From Desulfuromonadales bacterium (lineage in GTDB: Bacteria > Desulfobacterota > Desulfuromonadia > Desulfuromonadales > Syntrophotaleaceae), in the NCBI GenBank assembly GCA_030154185.1, contig JASKKK010000002.1:1-64000 (forward strand): a stretch of 64,000 nt of DNA. Direction: 5' to 3'. Positions 1 through 8,376 of the stretch are shown piece after piece (position 1 is the stretch's first letter; each line of letters begins with the position of its first letter). Position numbers and translations under genes: made by a program. Below the pieces are notes generated by a model, which ran no database searches, was not told the origin of the DNA, and saw only the letters and a program-made list of their open reading frames with translations.

Positions 1-22
1 AATAGAAAACACCGTGTAGAGA

Positions 23-2245
23 TCATTTGAGCAACAAACGATCTCCTGACGTTTTGTCTTGAAGTTTGAACTTTGCAACCAGTTCCTGCAAAAGGCCTGC
101 CTGACTTGAGAGTTGTTCCGCCACGGCAGCGTTTTCTTCGGAGGAAGCGGTATTCTGCTGCGTCACGGTATCGATTTGCGCCAACCCTTGATTGACCTGG
201 ATAATACCTTCGGCCTGCTCCTGGGAAGACATCGCCATATCGCTGATCAAATCGGTAACGCGCGTGATTTCCGTTACGATTTCATCGAGAGCGACAGCAG
301 CATTACCGGCGATCTCCGTGCCATGTTTGGTTTTGCTTACCGAGCCCTCGATCAGTTGTGCGGTTTCCTTGGCGGCTACCGCACTGCGAGCGGCCAGGTT
401 GCGCACTTCTTCGGCGACAACCGCAAATCCTTTGCCATGCTGACCGGCACGGGCCGCCTCGACAGCGGCATTCAAAGCCAGCAAGTTGGTCTGGAAAGCG
501 ATTTCATCGATGACCTTGATGATTTTGGAGATATCCATACTGGAAGCATTGATGTCCTGCATGGCGGATACCATATCCTGCATCTGGAGTTTTCCTGTTT
601 CGGCCACCTTGCGCGCATTATCCGCCAAAACATTCGCCTGACCCGCGTTTCCGGCGTTGCTTCTGGTTTTGGATTCGAGATCCTGCATGGAGGCAGCAAT
701 CTGCTCCATGGAACTTGCCGACTCCGCGGCGCCCTGAGAGAGCGCTTGGCTGCCGTCTGCAACCTGGTTGGACCCTGAGGCAATCTGGCTGCTGGCCTGC
801 CGGACCTGATCCATCAATTCATTCAATGCCCGGTTGGTCTTTGCCAGGGGCTCTTTGATCATGCCCGATGCTTCAAAGGTAAAATCTCCTTCCGACAACC
901 GCTGGAAAGCTGCCAGAATTTCATCGCTGAGATTATCGGCAAACTTGTTCATGGTCCTGGCCAAGGCGCCGATTTCGTCCTTGCTCTGAATCTCGAGGCG
1001 CTGATCGAGTTTTCCTGCGTCCAGGGCCTGAAGCATGGCCACGGCCTGGCCCAAAGGCTTACTGATGGCACGGCCGCCCAGAGCAGCACCGACGACCGTG
1101 CAGCCTCCGGCAATCACAGCGATAACGATGATCCACTTCGCCATGGCATTGAGATTGCCATTGACACCGGCGACCAAATCCTCGATATCCCTGGCATCGT
1201 ATTCGGCCACAATCGCCCAGTCCCACGGTTTGTAATAGGATACGACACCGAGCTTTGTCGAGCTTTCCCCTGTCCGTTCGTTCTTGAGTACATACTTTTC
1301 GACAAAGGTTTCGATCTCTCCGGAGGAGCTGGTCAGATTTACCGCTTTTTCAACAATATTTTTGATATAGGGTGAACCATTTTCGTCCTGTGCCGACAAC
1401 AGGTTTTCCCCTTCAACCGCTTTGTCTTTCGTCAGAAGAATCCGACCTTTTTGATCCTGCGAAGCGCCCACCACGTATACCTGCCCGGACCGCCCGACGA
1501 CGATATCGAGAATGCCCTTGCGCAGACTCTCGACATTTTCCTGCTTCTCACCGAAATACAATACGCCGACCACGCGACTCTTATCTGCGTTCCAAAGCGG
1601 TTTGTACGCAGTGATATACCAGTCGTTCACCACAAAAGCGCGTCCGATGTAGGTCTGTCCCCTGAGTACGGCATCGATAACCGCATTCGGTTTGCCGTTA
1701 TGGATATGCGGAATGAAAGTCCCGATGGCCCTGCTGCCATTGTTCTTGAGGACATTGGTTGCCACCCGCAGCATATCTCCTTCATCGTTCATGCGTTGAA
1801 ACACCGTCGCCGTACCACCCACAAGCTCATAAACCTTGTCCACCAGGGGGGTCTCCACCTCGGCTCGGGTATTTTTTCCGAGCCATACTCCTCCGGTATA
1901 CATTTTGGGAAGTTCGACGGAAACCTTTTGTTTGGAGAACTGATTGACCGCCGTCCAGGATACGGTTTCATCATTCAAAACGATCCCGCCGGCATTGTCC
2001 AAAACCTCCTGGGCGACATTCAGATTGGCCTGAACCTGTTTCGTGACGGATTCGGCCATCGCCTGGGACATGAGATAGATATTCTGGGCGACCTTCTCAC
2101 CTTCCTGTTCGGCCAATATTTCAATTTCCCGGTCGATCCGTTCTTCCAGTATCCCTTTTTGGTATAAGGCGACCCAAACAATACTTATGGCGGTAAGGAC
2201 GATAAGTGCGATACCACCGGCTGTGATTTTTCCTTGAATTTTCAT
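23..2245 (-). CDS. Methyl-accepting chemotaxis protein with periplasmic Cache sensor
   Basis: A 740-residue transmembrane chemoreceptor that should relay a periplasmic ligand signal to CheA/CheW. A membrane segment lies at about residues 8-28. A long periplasmic region of the Cache_3/Cache_2 fusion kind follows ([16 protein letters not shown] and GVLYFGE are visible). A second membrane segment lies at about 368-391, then HAMP, then the coiled-coil signalling domain. The conserved hairpin tip ([18 protein letters not shown], about 580-600) is intact. The C-terminus has no NWETF-like CheR-docking pentapeptide. The ATG start has AGGA nine bases upstream. The gene stands alone, with no chemotaxis genes next to it. 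The ligand cannot be told from sequence. Confidence 0.95.
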   Translation of the reverse strand: MKIQGKITAGGIALIVLTAISIVWVALYQKGILEERIDREIEILAEQEGEKVAQNIYLMSQAMAESVTKQVQANLNVAQEVLDNAGGIVLNDETVSWTAVNQFSKQKVSVELPKMYTGGVWLGKNTRAEVETPLVDKVYELVGGTATVFQRMNDEGDMLRVATNVLKNNGSRAIGTFIPHIHNGKPNAVIDAVLRGQTYIGRAFVVNDWYITAYKPLWNADKSRVVGVLYFGEKQENVESLRKGILDIVVGRSGQVYVVGASQDQKGRILLTKDKAVEGENLLSAQDENGSPYIKNIVEKAVNLTSSSGEIETFVEKYVLKNERTGESSTKLGVVSYYKPWDWAIVAEYDARDIEDLVAGVNGNLNAMAKWIIVIAVIAGGCTVVGAALGGRAISKPLGQAVAMLQALDAGKLDQRLEIQSKDEIGALARTMNKFADNLSDEILAAFQRLSEGDFTFEASGMIKEPLAKTNRALNELMDQVRQASSQIASGSNQVADGSQALSQGAAESASSMEQIAASMQDLESKTRSNAGNAGQANVLADNARKVAETGKLQMQDMVSAMQDINASSMDISKIIKVIDEIAFQTNLLALNAAVEAARAGQHGKGFAVVAEEVRNLAARSAVAAKETAQLIEGSVSKTKHGTEIAGNAAVALDEIVTEITRVTDLISDMAMSSQEQAEGIIQVNQGLAQIDTVTQQNTASSEENAAVAEQLSSQAGLLQELVAKFKLQDKTSGDRLLLK

Positions 2246-2830
2246 AGTTTCACATCCTGACCAATAAGCTGATTATCCCAATAAAAACCACCAGGTAAAA
2301 AACTCACACCTGGAACCTTTCTATGATTAATGCAGTCGCTATCTGGCGTGGAGTTTTCGATAAAACGGTCATAAAATCGGAGGGAAAGGATAAACACCTC
2401 CTTCCCCACGCTACTCACTCGATATATATTCGTATACATAACGATTGTTCAAGTCAGACACCTTTGGGGCGATTGCACCACCGCCTTACCGCCGTTACGG
2501 TCGACCCTTCATGCTGAAAATCCGGTAAAAACAGCCCAGCAAACCAGACGCGTCTATATCAGCATAAAAAAAGAGGCGTTTTCGACGCAGACAAAGACGC
2601 TGACCGCTTGGGCACACCAAGGGTGTTACCGTCGCGCAGATCCGTGCACAGCGAATTGACCGAGCCTTCAGCCCAAGTTGTGCGTATGTTGTTTCAGGAT
2701 TGTGATAGGAAATAAAATTACAAAATTTAATGGTTTTTCTTATAACAAAGCGCTTTCAGTATTACCAGACAATAAATTTAAATGAGTTATTTTTTTTAAA
2801 ATCACCAAAAAAAGATAATTCTGGCAAAAA
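2246..2830. other. Non-coding stretch between chemoreceptor and tRNA-Leu
   Basis: About 585 bases with no reading frame that resembles a protein. It must hold the promoter of the minus-strand chemoreceptor, but I see no convincing sigma-70, sigma-28 or sigma-54 element. I looked for a cyclic-di-GMP (GEMM) aptamer, which often precedes such receptors in this group, and could not match its conserved core. Confidence 0.5.
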
Positions 2831-2861
2831 AAAGCCCGCGATCTTAATGATCGCGGGCTTT
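2826..2861 (-). terminator. Rho-independent terminator after tRNA-Leu
   Basis: A perfect 13-bp inverted repeat (2831-2843 pairs with 2849-2861) with a 5-base loop. On the minus strand it is followed by a run of T, seen as A on the plus strand at 2826-2833. It lies ten bases past the CCA end of tRNA-Leu and would end the gap-pgk-tpiA-secG-tRNA transcript. Confidence 0.9.
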
Positions 2862-2870
2862 ATCAACTTT

Positions 2871-2957
2871 TGGTGCCGAAGGCGAGACTCGAACTCGCAC
2901 GACCAATTGGCCACCACCCCCTCAAGATGGCGTGTCTACCAGTTCCACCACTTCGGC
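2871..2957 (-). tRNA. tRNA-Leu (anticodon GAG)
   Basis: 87 nt read on the minus strand, with the CCA end encoded. The acceptor arm GCCGAAG pairs with CTTCGGC. The anticodon stem CCATC/GGTGG encloses loop TTGAGGG, giving anticodon GAG (leucine). A long variable arm (class II) and the T-arm sequence GTTCGAGTC are present. It lies just downstream of secG on the same strand, an arrangement known in many bacteria. Confidence 0.97.
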
Positions 2958-3023
2958 GCTAAGCGAAGAACGTTATACTGTTTTGTTTCGCTGCTGTCAA
3001 CATGAAATTGAGCGAAATTATTT

Positions 3024-3392
3024 TTAGTTTTCCGGAGCAACCGGTTGTTCGGCCGGAGTCTGGGCGGCAGAATCCGGGACGACCGGAGCCTCGTCGGGTT
3101 GTACAGCCTGTTGCTGTGCAGCCGGCGCCGCCATTTTCTCCGGCATGACGCTGTCGGCACCGGGGATCTTATAAAAATAAGCCAGTGTGAGACTGGTAAG
3201 CATGAACACGATGGCAGCGGTAGTGGTGAGCTTGCTCATGAAACTGGCGCCGCCACTGGCACCGAAAACCGTCTGACTGCCGCCGCCACCGAAAGCTGCC
3301 CCGACCTCGGCTCCTTTGCCGCCCTGAAGCAGCACGATAACGATGAGGGCCACACAGACCAGCACATGCAGAATAATCAAAAAGGTCAGCAT
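3024..3392 (-). CDS. secG: Protein translocase subunit SecG
   Basis: Small membrane subunit of the SecYEG export channel. Two hydrophobic segments (about residues 1-20 and 50-72) flank the conserved loop with LLQGGKGAEVGAAFGGG, the SecG signature. The tail after about residue 78 is rich in Ala, Pro and Gln and looks disordered, longer than in Escherichia coli. I start at the ATG at 3392 (MLTFLIILH), which has AGGAG nine bases upstream. A TTG three codons earlier would sit directly against that ribosome site. It is the third follower of the glycolytic genes and precedes tRNA-Leu. Confidence 0.95.
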   Translation of the reverse strand: MLTFLIILHVLVCVALIVIVLLQGGKGAEVGAAFGGGGSQTVFGASGGASFMSKLTTTAAIVFMLTSLTLAYFYKIPGADSVMPEKMAAPAAQQQAVQPDEAPVVPDSAAQTPAEQPVAPEN

Positions 3393-3519
3393 ATTCGTCA
3401 ACTCCTGAGGTGAACGTATTTAACAGGAAGGGCAATCTAGCACATATCGTCAGCAATGAAAAGAGGCAATGCCCGTCCACCCCAAACGCTGTCCTACGTG
3501 AACTGGGGCGGTCATCCCC

Positions 3520-4278
3520 TCAACCGGCCTCAAACCGCACGATGCGCATAAAATCTTCAGCCTTGAGGCTGGCGCCCCCAACCAGGGCACCATCGATGTC
3601 GGGTTGACGCAGCAGACCGTCGACATTGCCCGGTTTGACGCTGCCACCGTAGACGATTCTGACCCGTTCAGCGACCTGCTTATCGAAAAGATCGGCAATC
3701 AGGCGGCGAATAAAATCGTGGGCCTGCTGGGCTTGCGCATCACTGGCGGTTTTGCCGGTTCCGATGGCCCAGACAGGTTCATAGGCGATAACCACTCCAT
3801 CCATGGCAGCCGCTCCGATGTCTTGCAAACCTTCTCGCACCTGTCGCTCAAGCACTTCGAAAGTTTTATCCCCTTCCCGCTCTTCCAGGGTTTCTCCGAT
3901 ACAGAGAATGACCGTCATACCGGTGTCGAGAACCGCCCTGACCTTGCGGTTAATAAAAGCGTCGGTTTCGCCGAACAGCTGCCGGCGCTCCGAATGCCCT
4001 ACGATGACATACCTGCAACCGGCGTCTTTGAGCAAAGCTGGCGACACTTCGCCGGTGAAAGCACCCTGATTTTCCGGATAGCAGTTCTGGGCGGCCAATG
4101 CGATGTTGCTGTCGGAAAGAACCGACGCCGCGGAAGTCAGTGCAGTAAAAACCGGAGCGACGACAATGTCACGATCGGCGACATCGGTCAGTCCGCTGTC
4201 GAGAGCCTCGACCAAAGCCACCGCTTCCGCTGTCGTTTTATGGAGTTTCCAGTTTCCGGCAATAAAGGGTCTGCGCAT
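3520..4278 (-). CDS. tpiA: Triosephosphate isomerase
   Basis: Interconverts dihydroxyacetone phosphate and glyceraldehyde 3-phosphate in glycolysis and gluconeogenesis, in the cytosol. It has 252 residues, the usual length. The catalytic set is present: Asn9-Lys11 in AGNWKLHK, His95 in VIVGHSERR, Glu167 in AYEPVWAIGTGK, and the phosphate loop VYGGSVKPGN near the end. The ATG has GGAGG seven bases upstream. About 240 bases separate it from pgk; the shared direction and absence of a terminator suggest one transcript with gap and pgk. Confidence 0.98.
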   Translation of the reverse strand: MRRPFIAGNWKLHKTTAEAVALVEALDSGLTDVADRDIVVAPVFTALTSAASVLSDSNIALAAQNCYPENQGAFTGEVSPALLKDAGCRYVIVGHSERRQLFGETDAFINRKVRAVLDTGMTVILCIGETLEEREGDKTFEVLERQVREGLQDIGAAAMDGVVIAYEPVWAIGTGKTASDAQAQQAHDFIRRLIADLFDKQVAERVRIVYGGSVKPGNVDGLLRQPDIDGALVGGASLKAEDFMRIVRFEAG

Positions 4279-4520
4279 CTTTTTCCTCCGGACAATGCAG
4301 TAAACGCCTCGGGCGCCAACGCGGCACCAGAGACACGAAATAAAAAAATTTTACAGGAGAATCCACTGTATTTTTACTGCTGAACTCACTGAGCACGCGA
4401 GGTAATTCACGAAAGATTCAAGCACCTTGTTCGACCGAAACGAACTGGGCAGGCACCCCACCCTCGGAAACCTCAAATTGGACACGGGTTGCCCGCCGAA
4501 CCACGCTCCACGGTTCATCG

Positions 4521-5711
4521 TCACTTATCGGTCAGTACGACGATACCGGGCAAGGCTTTGCCCTCGAGAAACTCGAGAGAAGCGCCACCGCCCGTGGAGA
4601 TGTGGGACATTTTAGCGGCCAGCCCGGATTTCTTTGCCGCTGCGGCGGAATCGCCACCGCCGATAATGGAGACGGCTTTCGATTCGGCAAGAGCCTCGGC
4701 CACCGCAAAGGTACCCTTGGCAAAGACATCGAATTCAAAAACCCCCATGGGACCGTTCCAAACTACGGTTCCGGCCTTCCTGAGTACTTCGCTGAAACGA
4801 GCCACAGTCTTGGGCCCGATATCCAGCCCCATCCAACCGGCCGGGAAATTGTCGTTCCCGCATACCGTATATTCGGCATCGGCATCGAACTCCGCAGCAG
4901 CTACATGGTCTTCGGGCAGAAGCATATCGACGCCTTTGGCCGCCGCACGCTTCATCAGTTCGGCGGCCATTTGCAAACGATCATCCTCGATAAGGGATTT
5001 CCCCAAATCGTAACCTTTGGCTTTCAGGAAGGTATAGGCCATACCGCCGCCGATGATCAGGGCATCGACCTTTTCCAGCAGACTTTCGATGGCCGGCAGT
5101 TTGTCGGAAACCTTGGCGCCTCCGAGAACCGCGACGAAGGGGCGCACCGGTTCGGCAATCGCCTTTCCCAGATATTGCAGTTCCTTCTCGATAAGGAAGC
5201 CGGCCACCGCCGGCGACAGCAGTCGCGCCACCCCTTCGGTGGAGGCGTGGGCGCGATGGGCGGTGCCGAAAGCATCGTTGACATACACATCGGCCAGAGC
5301 GGCCAGCTGCCGGCAGAATTCGGGGTCGTTTTCCGTCTCGCCTTTATGAAAACGGACATTTTCCAGCATCAAGATGCAACCTGCCTGCAGATTGTCGGCC
5401 AGTTTCTGCACCTCGGGACCGACGCAATCGGGAGCCATGACAACCGGCTTGTCAAGCAGCCCGGAAAGGTGTTCCGCAACGGGAGCCAGGCTGAATTCGG
5501 GTTGGGGTGTCCCCTTGGGACGGCCGAGATGCGAAGCCAGAATCAGCTTTGCCCCCTGATCGAGAATATGTTTTATAGTCGGCAGGGCTGCAACGATGCG
5601 AGTATCGTCGGTAATTCGTCCGTCTTTGTCGAGGGGAACATTAAAATCGACGCGGCAGAAAACCCGTTTACCTTTAAGGTCGATATCCTTGACGGTCATT
5701 TTACTGAACAT
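4521..5711 (-). CDS. pgk: Phosphoglycerate kinase
   Basis: Transfers phosphate between 1,3-bisphosphoglycerate and ADP in central carbon metabolism. The protein has 396 residues from the chosen start. It carries the substrate-binding RVDFNVPLD near the N-terminus, the loop SHLGRPKG, and the nucleotide-binding glycine patch near the end ([14 protein letters not shown], then [14 protein letters not shown]). The frame is open further upstream, but the ATG at 5711 (MFSKMTVKD) has GGGAGGT six bases before it and matches where the family begins. It is preceded closely by gap. Confidence 0.98.
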   Translation of the reverse strand: MFSKMTVKDIDLKGKRVFCRVDFNVPLDKDGRITDDTRIVAALPTIKHILDQGAKLILASHLGRPKGTPQPEFSLAPVAEHLSGLLDKPVVMAPDCVGPEVQKLADNLQAGCILMLENVRFHKGETENDPEFCRQLAALADVYVNDAFGTAHRAHASTEGVARLLSPAVAGFLIEKELQYLGKAIAEPVRPFVAVLGGAKVSDKLPAIESLLEKVDALIIGGGMAYTFLKAKGYDLGKSLIEDDRLQMAAELMKRAAAKGVDMLLPEDHVAAAEFDADAEYTVCGNDNFPAGWMGLDIGPKTVARFSEVLRKAGTVVWNGPMGVFEFDVFAKGTFAVAEALAESKAVSIIGGGDSAAAAKKSGLAAKMSHISTGGGASLEFLEGKALPGIVVLTDK

Positions 5712-5815
5712 ATAAACCTCCCGTGCAGGGTTATGAAAAAAACAGCCATGACAGTTTCGGACGGAATTCACCTTTCCGGGAACGCCGTCGCCCATAACAC
5801 TTTAGATCTTTACCA

Positions 5816-6814
5816 TCAGGATGCAACATACCGGACCAGATCGACCACCCGATTGGAATACCCCCACTCGTTATCGTACCAGGCCAGAACCTTTACCATA
5901 TTGCCGCCCAATACATTGGTAGACAAGGCATCGACCACGGAGGACGCCGGATGGCCATTGTAATCGACCGACACCAACGGCTCTTCACAATAGGCCATGA
6001 TCCCTTTCAAGACCCCTTCCGAAGCCGTTTGCAGTGCCCGGTTTACGGCTTCGATATCGGTACTGCGTTCGGTTTCCGTCACCAGGGAAATCAGCGAGAC
6101 ATTGGGAGTCGGGACGCGTACCGCAATGCCGTCAAGGCGGCCGGCAAGCTGCGGCAACACCTTGGCGACGGCACGCGCCGCGCCGGTTGTCGTCGGAATC
6201 ATGGACAACCCGGCCGCACGAGCTCTGCGCAGGTCCTGGGCCGGATAATCAAGAATCTGCTGACCGTTGGTGTAAGCATGAACGGTGGTCATCATACCCT
6301 TGACGACCCCGAAACTCTCCATCAGAACCTTGACCACCGGTGCAAGGCAATTGGTGGTGCAGGAAGCGTTGCTGATGACCCGATGAGCCTCGGGATCGAA
6401 TCGGGTATGGTTGATCCCCATGCATAGAGTAATATCCTCGCCGCAACCGGGCGCGGTTATGATCACACGCCCCGCTCCTGCATCGAGATGCTTGGCGGCA
6501 CAGGCTCGCTCGGTGAATTTTCCCGTTGCTTCGAGAACAATATCCACCCCCAGTTCACGCCAGGGCAGATCGACCGGATCCTGCATCTCGTACACATGGA
6601 CGAGCCGCCCCGCAACCATCAACCCTTTTGCCGTCGTCTGCACCGGCGGGGCAAAGGTACCGCGAACCGAATCGTATTTCAGAAGATGCGCCAGCACCTT
6701 TGCCGGATTGAGATCGTTGATCGCCACGATTTCGACGTCCTCGGCAGCCCATGCCGCACGAAAGATGCTGCGCCCGATGCGACCGAAGCCGTTGATTGCC
6801 ACTTTTACCGCCAT
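5816..6814 (-). CDS. gap: Glyceraldehyde-3-phosphate dehydrogenase, type I
   Basis: Oxidises glyceraldehyde 3-phosphate to 1,3-bisphosphoglycerate. 332 residues. The Rossmann fingerprint GFGRIGR is at 9-15, the catalytic Cys152 lies in SNASCTTNC, and its partner His179 in TTVHAYTNGQQ. The sequence VAINDL at about 30-35 keeps the aspartate associated with NAD rather than NADP use. It is the first gene of the gap-pgk-tpiA-secG run, behind a good sigma-70 promoter about 110 bases upstream. Confidence 0.98.
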   Translation of the reverse strand: MAVKVAINGFGRIGRSIFRAAWAAEDVEIVAINDLNPAKVLAHLLKYDSVRGTFAPPVQTTAKGLMVAGRLVHVYEMQDPVDLPWRELGVDIVLEATGKFTERACAAKHLDAGAGRVIITAPGCGEDITLCMGINHTRFDPEAHRVISNASCTTNCLAPVVKVLMESFGVVKGMMTTVHAYTNGQQILDYPAQDLRRARAAGLSMIPTTTGAARAVAKVLPQLAGRLDGIAVRVPTPNVSLISLVTETERSTDIEAVNRALQTASEGVLKGIMAYCEEPLVSVDYNGHPASSVVDALSTNVLGGNMVKVLAWYDNEWGYSNRVVDLVRYVAS

Positions 6815-6925
6815 TACTAAGCTTGCTCCTGAACTTTAAAAAGCTCCGAAAATCTTCCAGAATCCTAATTTGTCTTTTAAAAACAAGACGTTACAAACAC
6901 CCTCAACAAATCACGTTAACGCCTG

Positions 6926-6954
6926 ATAATAGCCAATCCCCCATGTATCGTCAA
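6926..6954 (-). promoter_or_regulatory. Sigma-70-type promoter for gap operon
   Basis: Read on the minus strand: TTGACG, a 17-base spacer, then TATTAT, close to the sigma-70 consensus. Transcription would start near 6919, giving a leader of about 105 bases before the gap start codon. Confidence 0.7.
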
Positions 6955-7443
6955 CTTCTTTCCCGTTTTGGAGTCATTGGCCGGTTGTGCTTTAAAACCC
7001 GATATGATATTAGTTCGGGATCCTGGCAGCCATAACGAACTCCTGACTGGACCCTTACCCGGTCTACTCATGGGGTTTCGTCGCGCAACCGACAGGTTTG
7101 GTCATATCGATTCAAGCGCAGATTCCTGCCCTGCAGCATGCTTGCAGCCTGTCGAAACGCAAAGGGTCGAGCACAGTTTGGAATGGCGCGCAATGAACGA
7201 CTGCAGCAGAAGTCTTTATAGGTAATCCGGTTTAGATTAACGATTATCGGCAACATCCGCATCTCCTGTATTAATTCCGAAATAAAGCACCAGATTCTGC
7301 ACCGAAGCGGATCGATAGAACAATCACGGATGACCCGGCGCGGCATAATCCATCGCGGCATGTTTCCGGGGTCATTTTATCTTGCGAATACCGCCATTTT
7401 CCGGTATATAAACGGCGCCGAGCCGTTGACAACAGGGGGCAAC
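6955..7443. other. Non-coding stretch before the YycJ-like gene
   Basis: About 490 bases between the gap promoter and the next gene on the plus strand. The short open frames here look like no known protein and have no ribosome sites. TATGAT near 7006 is a possible -10 element but lacks a clear -35 partner. Confidence 0.5.
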
Positions 7444-8214
7444 GTGCAAGTCTGTCTGCTTGCCAGCGGCAGTAAGGGCAACGCAATCTATGTCGAAACA
7501 GCCGAAAGTCGGTTACTGATAGACGCGGGGCTGTCGGCCCGTGAAATTGGTCACCGGCTGAATGCCATCGGCGCGGCCCCGGAAAATCTCGACGCCCTTC
7601 TGGTCACCCACGAACACAGAGACCACTGCCGAGGGTTGGGCCCCGTCGCCAGGCGGTGGAACGTCCCCGTGCACGTACACCATGCCACGCGCGAGGCTCT
7701 TCCCGGGGTAGGAAAACTGGAGCATACGGTCGAGTTCGACTCCGGCGATGCTTTCTGTCTGCGGGATATGGAAATTCAAACAGTTCCCATCACTCACGAC
7801 GCCGTAGCCCCGACCGGATTCATCCTGTCGACGGCAGACGGCAATATCGGCATCGTTACCGATCTGGGACTTGCCACCCGGCTGGTGGCCGACCGTTTCC
7901 AAAAATGCCGGGTGCTGATTCTGGAATCCAACCACGACGAGGATATGTTGCGTGACGGACCCTACCCGTGGCATCTGAAACAACGCGTGCGCAGTCGACA
8001 CGGCCATCTGTCCAACAGGGAATCGGCGGATCTGCTGCGACAACTTCACTGGGAGGGACTGGAAGCGGTATTCCTGGCGCACTTGAGTGAAACCAATAAT
8101 TCCCCGCAGCTTGCAGAGGCCTGCGCACGCCAGGTTCTTGGACAGCAGGGGAACAGCTCGGCGCGACTGTTCATCGGCAGTCAACATCGCCACAGCGATT
8201 GTTTTGCCTGGTAA
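7444..8214 (+). CDS. MBL-fold metallohydrolase, YycJ/WalJ type
   Basis: A metallo-beta-lactamase-fold hydrolase with the metal-binding motif HEHRDH at residues 56-61 and a later HLSETNNSP near residue 219. This resembles the YycJ/WalJ branch, proposed nucleases linked to DNA handling. I start at GTG 7444, because VQVCLLASGSKGN is where the family begins and a run of G (CAGGGGG) lies four bases upstream. An ATG 28 codons earlier would add a stretch unlike the family. A strong terminator follows, so it is transcribed apart from purL. The substrate is not evident. Confidence 0.85.
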   Translation: MQVCLLASGSKGNAIYVETAESRLLIDAGLSAREIGHRLNAIGAAPENLDALLVTHEHRDHCRGLGPVARRWNVPVHVHHATREALPGVGKLEHTVEFDSGDAFCLRDMEIQTVPITHDAVAPTGFILSTADGNIGIVTDLGLATRLVADRFQKCRVLILESNHDEDMLRDGPYPWHLKQRVRSRHGHLSNRESADLLRQLHWEGLEAVFLAHLSETNNSPQLAEACARQVLGQQGNSSARLFIGSQHRHSDCFAW

Positions 8215-8215
8215 C

Positions 8216-8256
8216 ACCCGCCGCAACCTGTCGTTGCCCGGCGGGTTGAATTTTTT
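8216..8256 (+). terminator. Rho-independent terminator after the YycJ-like gene
   Basis: ACCCGCCG at 8216-8223 pairs with CGGCGGGT at 8239-8246, extended inside by CAAC/GTTG. TTGAATTTTTT follows. It starts one base after the stop codon region. Confidence 0.88.
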
Positions 8257-8376
8257 AATACAAGAAAAAGACCAACACCGGCGGGAGAGCAACAGACGCA
8301 ACCGTTCCCGTACGGCACGGCGGCCTGCGTGCCGCCGTATGACGTTTACCGGATCACCCTTGCCGAGGAGAGCATA

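Noticed and set aside
2871..2957. tRNA-Leu as an attachment site of an integrated element
   Set aside because: No integrase gene and no repeated 3' end of the tRNA in the window. The same holds for tRNA-Gly at 17862-17936.
4602..5963. A 453-codon plus-strand frame opposite pgk
   Set aside because: Mirror of pgk and the end of gap; no motif or ribosome site.
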